Of a DNA stretch of 64,000 bases, positions 43,637-51,469 are shown in pieces. Source of the DNA: Lysobacteraceae bacterium SCN 69-320 (lineage in GTDB: Bacteria > Pseudomonadota > Gammaproteobacteria > Xanthomonadales > Rhodanobacteraceae); the NCBI GenBank assembly GCA_001725155.1, contig MEFP01000019.1, forward strand, positions 372,001 to 436,000. Reading direction: 5' to 3'. The position numbers and the translations under genes were made by a program. The notes under the pieces are model-generated. The model did not search any database. It worked only from the letters and a program-made list of their open reading frames with translations, and was not told the origin of the DNA. How positions within the stretch are numbered: the first letter of the stretch is position 1; each line of letters opens with the position of its first letter.

Positions 43637-44623
43637 ATGCACCTGCTCAGCCGCCGTATCGCCGCCGTACTGCTGTTCGCCGCCGGCCTGCCGGCCGTTC
43701 CCGCCCTTGCCGCCGACAGCAGCGCGCTGCGACAGGCCGCGCAGACCGCCGCAAGCGGCTATCGCCAGGCCCAGCGCGAGCGGCTGATCGCCGCCGGCGG
43801 CCGCGACAACCGCATCGCCGCGGCCCTGCTGACCCTGCCGGCCGACGCGAACGCGCCGATTCCGGCCGCGGCGGGCGACGCGGCGCGAGCGCTGCTGCGC
43901 GAGGACGCGAACGACGAACTCGCGCTGTATGTCGCCGCGCTGAGCTGCCATCTGCAGCCCGACTGCAACGACCGCGGCGCCGTCGACCGGCTGACCGCGC
44001 GCGCCGGCGGCAATGCGCTGCACTGGCTGCTGACGCCGGGTGCGGCCGCGCCGGCCGACGCGGCGCTGCAGAAAGCCGCCGCGGCGAAAACGGCCGAGCC
44101 GCATCTCGGCGCGCTGGTCGGTGTGCTCGACAAGGCCCTGGCCGATGCCGCCGCGCCGGCCGTCACCGGCGTCGACCCGGCGGCGCTGGCCGCACAGCTG
44201 CGCGCCGATGCGATCGCGGCGATTCCGCTGCCGCGCTTCGCGCCGGCCCTCGCCGTCTGCAAGGAGGCCGCGCGCCGCGACGTCTGCCTGGACCTGGGCC
44301 GCCGCCTGTTCACCGACGCGCAGGGCAGCATCCTCTCGCGCATGATCGGCGGCGTGCTGCTGCGCCGGCTCGCCAAGGGCACGGCCGAGGAGGATGCGGC
44401 CAAGGCGTTCCGCCGCGACTATGTCTGGCTCGGCGAGCACGATCTGAATCGGGACGGGCTCGACGCAACCCTGCGCGCCGACCTCGTGCGCCACGGCGAA
44501 TGGGAGGCCTGGCAGCGCGCGGCCGAGCGCGCCGGCTTCACGCGCACGCCGCCGGCCGGCTGGGCGCCGCGCGATCCGCAGCAGCTGCTGCTGTCCGAAG
44601 AACGCAAGCCCGCGGCGCAGTGA
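43637..44623 (+). CDS. Secreted paralogue of the neighbouring kinase's sensor domain
   Basis: A 328-residue protein with a signal peptide (VLLFAAGLPAVPALA). Its sequence from about residue 95 parallels the C-terminal ~240 residues of the kinase at 45401. Shared segments include RLTARA, ALHW/AVHW, AAIPLPRFA versus EAVPLPRYA, ILSRMI, YVWL, GEWEAW and a terminal LLL-E-RKP. Helical, with paired Cys. It lies 95 bp before the sigma factor, in the same direction. It may compete for, or help present, the signal seen by the kinase; this is inference. Confidence 0.8.
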   Translation: MHLLSRRIAAVLLFAAGLPAVPALAADSSALRQAAQTAASGYRQAQRERLIAAGGRDNRIAAALLTLPADANAPIPAAAGDAARALLREDANDELALYVAALSCHLQPDCNDRGAVDRLTARAGGNALHWLLTPGAAAPADAALQKAAAAKTAEPHLGALVGVLDKALADAAAPAVTGVDPAALAAQLRADAIAAIPLPRFAPALAVCKEAARRDVCLDLGRRLFTDAQGSILSRMIGGVLLRRLAKGTAEEDAAKAFRRDYVWLGEHDLNRDGLDATLRADLVRHGEWEAWQRAAERAGFTRTPPAGWAPRDPQQLLLSEERKPAAQ

Positions 44624-44718
44624 GGCGCCCGCGACGGCGCCCGGCACGCGCCGGCGCCGTCGCGATCACGCCGCCCCCGCTCCCGCACTAGACTGCTGCC
44701 CGTATCCGACGGAGCGCC

Positions 44719-45399
44719 ATGGCCGCCTTCCCCACTACGCGCTGGAGCCTGATCCACGCCAGCCGCCGCTCGCCGGCGCAGACCCGGGCGGCCTGGGCTG
44801 CGCTGATGCGCGACTACCGGCCGGCCATCGTCGCGTATTTCCGCCGCGGCGCGCTGGCGCGCGATGCGGAGGATCTGGCCCAGGAATTCCTGCTGCGCTC
44901 GATGCAGTCCGACTGGTGGGCGCGCGCCGACGCCGAAGTCGGCAGCTTCCGCCGCTTCCTGCTCGCCCTGCTCAAGCGCTTCCGGCTCAACCGCGAAAGC
45001 GCCGCGTCCCAGCGGCGCGAATTCGGCGACGAGGCACTGGATGGCGTGGACGGCAGCGACGGCGCCGACACGCCCGAAGCCCGCTTCGACCTGCAATTCG
45101 CCCTGTGTCTGACGCGCACGGCGCTGGACGGCCTGCGCGAACGCTATGCGCGCGAGGGCCGTGCCGAACTGTTCGCGGGCCTCGAGCCCTGGCTGGCCGA
45201 GGCGCCGGGCCACGGCGAACTGGCCGCGCTGGCGACCCGGCTGCAGGTCGCGCCGAACACGCTCGCGGTCAGTCTGCGCCGCCTGCGCCAGCGCCTGCAG
45301 GAAGGCATACGCACGGCACTGGGCGAACTCTGCCTCGAACACGCCCAGGTCGACGCCGATCTCGCCGCGTTGCGCGAAGCGCTGGCGCGGACACGCTGA
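44719..45399 (+). CDS. ECF-family RNA polymerase sigma factor
   Basis: A 226-residue sigma factor with region 2 (DYRPAIVAYFRRGALARDAE, then DLAQEFLLRSM) and region 4 (ALATRLQVAPNTLAVSLRRL, then RQRLQEGIR). CGGAG precedes the ATG. No anti-sigma gene is near; instead the next gene, 1 nt after the stop, encodes a Ser/Thr kinase. ECF factors paired with kinases (EcfK/PknS in Xanthomonas, EcfP/PknT in Vibrio) are activated by phosphorylation, and this pair probably works the same way. Confidence 0.9.
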   Translation: MAAFPTTRWSLIHASRRSPAQTRAAWAALMRDYRPAIVAYFRRGALARDAEDLAQEFLLRSMQSDWWARADAEVGSFRRFLLALLKRFRLNRESAASQRREFGDEALDGVDGSDGADTPEARFDLQFALCLTRTALDGLRERYAREGRAELFAGLEPWLAEAPGHGELAALATRLQVAPNTLAVSLRRLRQRLQEGIRTALGELCLEHAQVDADLAALREALARTR

Positions 45400-45400
45400 G

Positions 45401-47638
45401 ATGTCTGCAGACCGCGACCTGCTCGCACTGGCCCGTGCCGTGTTTCCGGGCGTCGGCGAAGCGCAGTCGGCACTCGATGCGCTGGATCTGGCCGACCCGC
45501 AACAGCGCCGCTTCGGCGACTACGAACTGATCGGGCGCATCGGCCGAGGCGGCATGGGCGTGGTCTATCGCGCGCGCCAGCACAGCCTCGGCCGCGACGT
45601 CGCGCTCAAGGTCATCGCCGGCACGCACGATGACGCCGCGGCGGTCGCGCGCCTGCATGCGGAGGCGCGCGCCGCGGCGCAACTGCATCATCCGAACATC
45701 GTGCCGGTGTACGAGGTCGGCCTCGTCGACGACGTGCATTTCTTTTCGATGCCGCTGCTGCGCGGCACCACGCTCGCGCAGACCCTGCACGGCGCGCTGG
45801 CCGAAAGCACCGCGATAGAACTGACCCTGACCCTGGCCCGCGCGGTCGCCTACGCACACAGCCTCGGCCTGCTGCATCTGGACCTGAAACCGGCCAACGT
45901 GCTGCTCGACGACACCGGCCGGCCGCTGATCGGCGACTTCGGCCTCGCGCGCGCCTTCGATGCGGCCGGCGACGAGGACGCCGTGCGCGGCACGCCGGCC
46001 TACATGTCGCCCGAACAGATCGACCGCCGCCTCGGCGCGCTGAGCCCGCGCAGCGACGTCTATGCGCTCGGCGCGATGCTGTACGAATTCCTGACCGGCG
46101 CGCCGCCGCACGGCAACGACGCGAGCGCGCGCCTGCGCGCGTTGCCGGCAGCGTCGCAGCGCGGGCCGCGCGCGCTGCGCGCGGAGCTCGGCGCCGACAT
46201 CGACGCGATCTGCCGACGCTGCCTGCGGACCTCGCCGGACGATCGCTATGCAACCGTCGACGAACTCGTCGCCGATCTCGCGCGCTGCCGCGACGGCAAC
46301 GCCGTCCTCGTACGGCCGCGGCGCTGGCCCGAACGCGCCTGGCGCAGTCTGCGCCGGCATCCCGCGCTGAGCGCGGCCGTCGCGCTGGCCGCGCTGGCAC
46401 TGCTGCTGGGCCTGCTCGGCACGGTCTGGCAATGGCGCCGCGCCGAACGCGCCCGCGTCGTTGCCGAACACGAGCGCGCCGTCAGCGGTGCGCGCGCCGA
46501 GCGGCTGCGCCAGCTCGCCGGCCTGCTCGCGGCCACCTTTCCGGCCGCCGAGGCCGGCGACACCGAGCGCCGGCGCAGCGCGCGCGATGCGGTCGCCTGG
46601 CTTGCGCGCGAAGCCGGCGCCGACGCGGCCGTGCAGCGCGAGCTGCTCGAGGCGTTCGGCCAGGCCCTGCGCGCGGCCGGCAAGGGCGATGCGGTGGACA
46701 CCCTGCTCGACGAGATCCTGCGCCAGCGCGGCGCCGCCTATCGCCACGACCGCCTGGCCGCACTGCTCGCCCGCGACGATCGCGACGGCCTGCTCGCGCT
46801 GCAGTGGATCGCCGCCGGCGACACCGACGCCGCCGTACGCGAACTCGCCGCCGCCGGTGCGACGCGCCTGGTCGAACGCTACGGCGACGACGTCGATGCG
46901 CTGTACGTGCTCGCTCTGGGCTGCAGCACCGGCAGCATTCCGTGCATGCCGGACATCTTTGCGCGCCTGACCGCGCGTGCGCCGGACAATGCGGTGCACT
47001 GGATACTCGCGCCGGCCGACGAAGCCCCATTGATGACGCGCGAGCGGCTGCGGCAGGCCGCGCGCGCGCCGCGGTTCGACGATCACCTTGCCGCACAGAC
47101 CGCGCTGCTGCGTGCCACACTCGCGCCGACCACGCCGCCGCCGGAACTCGGCGAACCCCTGCAGGGCGTGCTCGACACGGCCGAGGTCGGCCCGTCGCTG
47201 CGACGCCGCGCGATCGAGGCGGTGCCGCTGCCGCGCTATGCGGCCGTCGTCGGCCTGTGCCGACCCGACCGCGCGCCGGCCGCCACCGATGCCGCGCTGC
47301 GCGCCGACTGCGACGCATTCGGCCGGCTTGCGCTGGATGCGCCCGACGCAGCGATCCTGTCGCGCATGATCGCCAGCGCCATCCTGCGCCGACTGCATCC
47401 GGACGACGCGATCGGCCGCAAGGCCTACGGCTACCGGCGCCAGTACGTCTGGCTGTCCGAACAGTTCGTGCCGCGCGGCTTGGACGCCGAACAGCTGCAG
47501 CAGGACGTCGCTCGCTACGGCGAATGGGAAGCCTGGCTGCGCCAGGCCGACCGCAGCCATGTCGCGCGCAGGCCTCCGGACGACTGGCAGCCGAAAAATC
47601 CACAGGCGCTGCTGCTGGCCGAGCAGCGCAAGCCGTAG
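45401..47638 (+). CDS. Membrane Ser/Thr protein kinase with extracytoplasmic sensor
   Basis: A 745-residue kinase. The cytoplasmic domain (40-295) has the Gly loop GRIGRGGMGVVY, Lys70 (VALKVI), HLDLKPAN (159-166, Leu replacing Arg of HRD), GDFGLARA, and GTPAYMSPEQ. One transmembrane helix lies at 322-343 (ALSAAVALAALALLLGLLG). The remaining ~400 residues face the periplasm, and the last ~240 are paralogous to the secreted protein at 43637. It is translated with the ECF sigma gene (1-nt gap), so it probably phosphorylates that sigma factor in response to an envelope signal. Confidence 0.92.
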   Translation: MSADRDLLALARAVFPGVGEAQSALDALDLADPQQRRFGDYELIGRIGRGGMGVVYRARQHSLGRDVALKVIAGTHDDAAAVARLHAEARAAAQLHHPNIVPVYEVGLVDDVHFFSMPLLRGTTLAQTLHGALAESTAIELTLTLARAVAYAHSLGLLHLDLKPANVLLDDTGRPLIGDFGLARAFDAAGDEDAVRGTPAYMSPEQIDRRLGALSPRSDVYALGAMLYEFLTGAPPHGNDASARLRALPAASQRGPRALRAELGADIDAICRRCLRTSPDDRYATVDELVADLARCRDGNAVLVRPRRWPERAWRSLRRHPALSAAVALAALALLLGLLGTVWQWRRAERARVVAEHERAVSGARAERLRQLAGLLAATFPAAEAGDTERRRSARDAVAWLAREAGADAAVQRELLEAFGQALRAAGKGDAVDTLLDEILRQRGAAYRHDRLAALLARDDRDGLLALQWIAAGDTDAAVRELAAAGATRLVERYGDDVDALYVLALGCSTGSIPCMPDIFARLTARAPDNAVHWILAPADEAPLMTRERLRQAARAPRFDDHLAAQTALLRATLAPTTPPPELGEPLQGVLDTAEVGPSLRRRAIEAVPLPRYAAVVGLCRPDRAPAATDAALRADCDAFGRLALDAPDAAILSRMIASAILRRLHPDDAIGRKAYGYRRQYVWLSEQFVPRGLDAEQLQQDVARYGEWEAWLRQADRSHVARRPPDDWQPKNPQALLLAEQRKP

Positions 47639-48019
47639 GCCATCACGCGGCGGTTTCAGCGTCGAGGCGCTCCGGCGACAGCGAGCCGGATTTGAAGCGG
47701 TGCTTGCCTGAAGCCCATGCGCTGCTCTGCGCGCATTTTGCGAGAGCACCTGCTGGTGCGCCATGAAGATCACAGCAATACGAGCTGCATCTGCACAACA
47801 ACCAGCGCGGCGAAACCCATCCCCGCCCTCCCCGTCAAGGGGAGGCATGGGCGAGGACGGGATTGCTCTGCTCGATTGAATTCCCGGCAATGATTTCAAC
47901 ATCACGTCACGCAGCGGTCGCGATAGCTCCCCGATGCGCCCGCCGAACGCCGCCGTGCCGGCACCGACGCAAGCACTGCGCAGCCTACAATCGCGCATCG
48001 CCGACGTGACCCGCCCCGT
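47639..48019. other. Intergenic region with family-2 repeat, 381 bp
   Basis: No gene. A small hairpin GCACC-TGCT-GGTGC lies at 47746-47759, and the family-2 repeat at 47822-47874. The rest is unremarkable. Confidence 0.5.
47822..47874 (+). repeat. Short G-rich repeat, family 2, copy 2
   Basis: Contains the hairpin CCTCCCC-GTCAA-GGGGAGG (47827-47845), then CATGGGCGAGGACGGGATTGC. It aligns with 18861-18906 on the same strand. Confidence 0.65.
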
Positions 48020-49051
48020 ATGCCGCGCCATCCGCTCTGCTTTCTCACCGCCGCGCTGCTTGCAGCCTGTTCCGCAACGCCGCCGCCTGCTGCGCCCGCC
48101 GCGGTGTCGGACCTGGACCAGAGCAGCGCCGGGGCCACGAGCGCGACGAATGCCGCCGCAAACCTTCTCGCCGCCGGCACGGCACGCGACGTCGCCCCCG
48201 ACGCGATTCCCGACGCCTCGCCGTACACGCTGAGCAATACCGAAGTGCATGTGCTGCAGTCCGCCGCGCTCGGCCGCCGCTATCCGCTGCTCGTGAGCCT
48301 GCCGCGCGACTACGCGAGTTCGGGCGAACGGCGCTATCCGGTGCTCTACATCACCGACGTCAACTACGCGTTCCCGCTCGTGCGCAGTATCGGCACGATG
48401 GTCGGCGACAAGGGCGCCGGGCTCGAAGACTTCATCCTCGTCGGCCTGGGCTATGCCGAAGGCGACACACCGCCCTACAGCCGGCGCCGCGACTACACGC
48501 CGACACGCAACGGCCCGCGCGACGCGGAGCCCGACGAATCCGGCCGACCGGCCCTGCACGGCGAGGCCGAAGCCTATCGCCGCTTCGTCGCCGGCGAAGT
48601 GTTCCCGTTCGTCGAGGCGCGCTATCGCACTGATCCGGCCCGGCGCATCTTCGCCGGCCATTCCTACGGCGCGCTGTTCGGCACGCACGTGCTGCTGACC
48701 GAGCCGCGCATGTTCGAGCGCTACATCCTGAGCAGTCCGTCGCTGTGGTTCGACGATCGCGTCATGCTCGAACGCGAGAGCCGCTACGCGCTCGGCCATG
48801 CCGACCTGCCGGCCCGGGTGTTCTTCGCGATCGGCAGCTACGAAACGGTGAAACCCGGCTCGGGCGACCGGCGCTACAACCGCACGCGCGACATGATCGC
48901 CGACCTGCGCACGTTCGAGGCGCGGCTGGCCTCGCGCCGCTATCCGAGTCTGACGGTGGATTCCACCGTCGTCGCCGACGAGGACCATCTGAGCGCCTAT
49001 CCGGCCGCGATCACGCGCGGCCTGCGCTGGGCGCTGCCGGCGCGACGCTGA
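48020..49051 (+). CDS. Esterase-like alpha/beta-hydrolase lipoprotein
   Basis: A 343-residue protein. The signal peptide ends in a lipobox (LLAAC, Cys near residue 17), followed by a long Ala/Pro/Ser linker to about residue 65. The hydrolase domain of the esterase D/IroE type has YPVLYITDVNYAFPLVRSIG, the nucleophile elbow IFAGHSYGALFG, the acid likely in FFAIGSYE and His near DEDHLSAYPAA. It probably hydrolyses an ester in the periplasm or outer membrane. The substrate is unknown. Confidence 0.85.
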   Translation: MPRHPLCFLTAALLAACSATPPPAAPAAVSDLDQSSAGATSATNAAANLLAAGTARDVAPDAIPDASPYTLSNTEVHVLQSAALGRRYPLLVSLPRDYASSGERRYPVLYITDVNYAFPLVRSIGTMVGDKGAGLEDFILVGLGYAEGDTPPYSRRRDYTPTRNGPRDAEPDESGRPALHGEAEAYRRFVAGEVFPFVEARYRTDPARRIFAGHSYGALFGTHVLLTEPRMFERYILSSPSLWFDDRVMLERESRYALGHADLPARVFFAIGSYETVKPGSGDRRYNRTRDMIADLRTFEARLASRRYPSLTVDSTVVADEDHLSAYPAAITRGLRWALPARR

Positions 49052-49433
49052 GTCCGGCAGCGCGCTCCGCCGCTGTTCGCTGCACCCGGCGGCCGGCGCT
49101 GACAATGGAGCGGCGGTGATCCGTCGCCGGACCAAACTGCGCTAGGTTCCGCTCAGGGAGCACCGGAAAAACCGGCAATACCCGAACGAACCGCAACTGC
49201 AGCGATCGTCATGCCTTCCGCCCTGCGCGAACACCCGCCCCGCACCGCGGCAGTCGCCGCCGGGCGGCATGACGAAGCGAACGCTGCGCCGCGGTTTTCC
49301 GCATGGGTTGCGACCGGCAATACCGGCCTCCGCTTTGAGCAGCGCCGTAGCGGCGCTACAGGCACTTTGGCGAAGTTCGACTCACTGCGCGGCGCGCTAT
49401 TGCAGCGGGACCGCATCCGACCGGGAGAACACC
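49052..49433. other. Intergenic region, 382 bp
   Basis: No gene. An AGCGCCG-TAG-CGGCGCT hairpin lies at 49341-49357, about 75 bp before the S74-protein start. No promoter boxes stand out. Confidence 0.4.
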
Positions 49434-51098
49434 ATGACTGAGTTCACAGGCAAACAGCGCCTCGTCGCCACCGTTCTGATCCTCGCAGCGAGCCTGGCCG
49501 GCAGCGCTGCGTCCGCTGCCACCGCGACGCCGGCCGCCGGCAGCGTGCAGCTGACGCCGGCGCTGCGCGCACCGGCCTACCAGCTGCGCGTGACCGGCCC
49601 GGCCGGCTTCCTCGTCGAACAGACCTTCGCCGGCAGCCAGCCCCTGTTCATCACCGCGCCGGCCGGCGGCTGGACCGACGGCGACTACCGCTACGAGATC
49701 GTCGCCATACAGACCGCCACGCGCCGCCGGGGCGATGACGAAACCGTCGCCCCGGCGGCGCCGGCACAGATCGAGAACGGCAGTTTCGTCGTGCGCAACG
49801 GCAGCGTGCTGCTGGCCGACAGCGTATTCGCCGCGCGCCGCGACGACGGCCAGAACGCCGCCCCCGTACCCAACGACCAGGTCATTCCCGACGACCTCAT
49901 CGTGCAGGGCAGCACCTGCGTCGGCCTGGACTGCGTCAACAACGAAAGCTTCGGCTTCGACACCCTGCGCCTGAAGGAGAACAACACGCGCATCAAGTTC
50001 GACGACACGTCGACCGGCGCCGGCTTTCCGGCCACCGACTGGCAGCTGACCGCCAACGACAGCGCATCGGGCGGGCAGAACAAGTTCTCGATCGAAGACG
50101 TGACCGCGGCTACGGTACCGTTCACCGTGCTCGGCGCGGCGCCGAACAATTCCATCTTCGTCGACTCCACCGGCCGCGTCGGCTTCCGCACCGCCACACC
50201 GGTGCTCGACCTGCATGTGTTCGACAGCGACACGCCGGCGCTGCGCCTGGAACAGTCGGCGGCCGGCGGCTTCACGCCGCAGACCTGGGACGTGGCCGGC
50301 AACGAGGCGAACTTCTTCGTGCGCGACGTCACCGGCGGCAGCCGCCTGCCGTTCCGCATCCGTCCGGGCGCGCCGACGAGCTCGGTCGACATTTCCGCCA
50401 GCGGCAACGTCGGCGTCGGCACGGCCTCGCCGTCGGTCAAGCTCAACGTCGTCGGCAGCGACGGCACGACGACCCAGGTGCTGGTGCAGGAGAACAACAC
50501 GACCGCGAGCGGCCGCGATCTGCTGCGCCTGGAAAACAAGGGCCCGACGCGCTTCCGCATGAAGAACACCAACACCAACAACGAGTGGAGCATCAACGCG
50601 CACGACGCGGATTTCCGCATCACGCCGGCCGGTGCCGCCGTCGTCGCGATGACGATCTTCCCCAACGGCAACGTCACGATCGGCGGCACCCTGACGCAGA
50701 ACTCCGACCGCAACAGCAAGGAGAACTTCCGCGCCCTGGACCACAAGGCCCTGCTGCAGAAGATCGCCGAACTCGACATCACCGAGTGGAACTTCAAGAC
50801 CGAGAACGAGGCCGTGCGGCACATCGGCCCGATGGCGCAGGATTTCCACCAGCTGTTCGGCCTCGGTGAACGCGAGGACCGCATCGCGCCGCTGGACACT
50901 TCCGGCGTCGCGCTCGCAGCCGTGCAGGGACTGCAGCAGGAAATCGCCGAACGCGACCGGCGCATCGCCGATCTCGAAGCGAAGCTGCAGCGCCTGGATG
51001 CACTGACGCAGCAGATCGCGCGCCGGCAGGAGGCCCAGGCACTGCCGACGGCGTTCGTCGGCCGCTGCGAGGAAAAGACCGTCGCTGCAGGGCTGTAA
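49434..51098 (+). CDS. Secreted protein with C-terminal S74 intramolecular chaperone
   Basis: A 554-residue protein starting at ATG after GGGAGAACACC, with a signal peptide (TVLILAASLAGSAASA). The middle (residues 190-430) is beta-rich with repeated short patterns (NNSIFVDSTGRVGFRTATP, SGNVGVGTASPSVKLNVVG) typical of trimeric fibre shafts. Residues ~425-500 (SDRNSKENFRALDHKALLQK, IAELDITEWNF) match the peptidase S74 domain, which trimerises and then cleaves itself off. A coiled coil (EIAERDRRIADLEAKLQRLD) follows. No phage genes surround it, so it is probably a cell-surface fibre. Confidence 0.85.
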   Translation: MTEFTGKQRLVATVLILAASLAGSAASAATATPAAGSVQLTPALRAPAYQLRVTGPAGFLVEQTFAGSQPLFITAPAGGWTDGDYRYEIVAIQTATRRRGDDETVAPAAPAQIENGSFVVRNGSVLLADSVFAARRDDGQNAAPVPNDQVIPDDLIVQGSTCVGLDCVNNESFGFDTLRLKENNTRIKFDDTSTGAGFPATDWQLTANDSASGGQNKFSIEDVTAATVPFTVLGAAPNNSIFVDSTGRVGFRTATPVLDLHVFDSDTPALRLEQSAAGGFTPQTWDVAGNEANFFVRDVTGGSRLPFRIRPGAPTSSVDISASGNVGVGTASPSVKLNVVGSDGTTTQVLVQENNTTASGRDLLRLENKGPTRFRMKNTNTNNEWSINAHDADFRITPAGAAVVAMTIFPNGNVTIGGTLTQNSDRNSKENFRALDHKALLQKIAELDITEWNFKTENEAVRHIGPMAQDFHQLFGLGEREDRIAPLDTSGVALAAVQGLQQEIAERDRRIADLEAKLQRLDALTQQIARRQEAQALPTAFVGRCEEKTVAAGL

Positions 51099-51469
51099 CG
51101 AACCCGGCGCCGCCGATGCGTCGGCGACCGTCCGGGAATCGTCCGTGACCTGCGCAAGCCGGGGCGCCGGACGTCTCGTCTGCCGCCCCTCGCCTCGCCT
51201 TCTCCCCAGGCGCGGACGCGCTGGAGGGAGAGGGCGTGGTGCGCAGCGGCGGCCGTGGCGCTGCTTCCTGCCGGTGACTGTGCATTCCCTTGCAGGGGAA
51301 CCGCGAAAGACCGTCGTTGCGGCGTTTCTTGCGTCGACGAGTCCGTCGCAGGTCCGGGTTCGTCTGCGCCGATCGAGCGCTTATGCACCGATCGCGAGCG
51401 GCACGTTGCCGTGCTGCAGGCACCTCGACGTTTTTCGAGGTGCCCGCATCCGGACGCGATGCATCCGGA
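51099..51469. other. Convergent intergenic region with hairpin repeat, 371 bp
   Basis: Contains repeat copy A and, before it, a CTTCTCCCC...GGAGGGAGAGGG-type stem near 51203-51234. No gene is seen. Confidence 0.5.
51285..51445 (+). repeat. Hairpin-rich dispersed repeat, copy A
   Basis: 161 bp matching copies B and C over the full length. GATCGCGAGCGGCACGTTGC is almost identical in A and C, and the terminal stem GGCACCTCGA/TCGAGGTGCC is perfect. The CGAGTCCG stem is weaker here. Confidence 0.85.

Noticed and set aside
43637-44623. The secreted protein after LanM as part of the lanthipeptide cluster
   Set aside because: Its similarity to the kinase sensor domain ties it to the sigma-kinase genes downstream, and it has no RiPP-related motif.
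45269-49135. A minus-strand open frame of about 1288 codons opposite the kinase
   Set aside because: An antisense shadow of the sigma factor, kinase and esterase genes, whose catalytic motifs lie on the plus strand.
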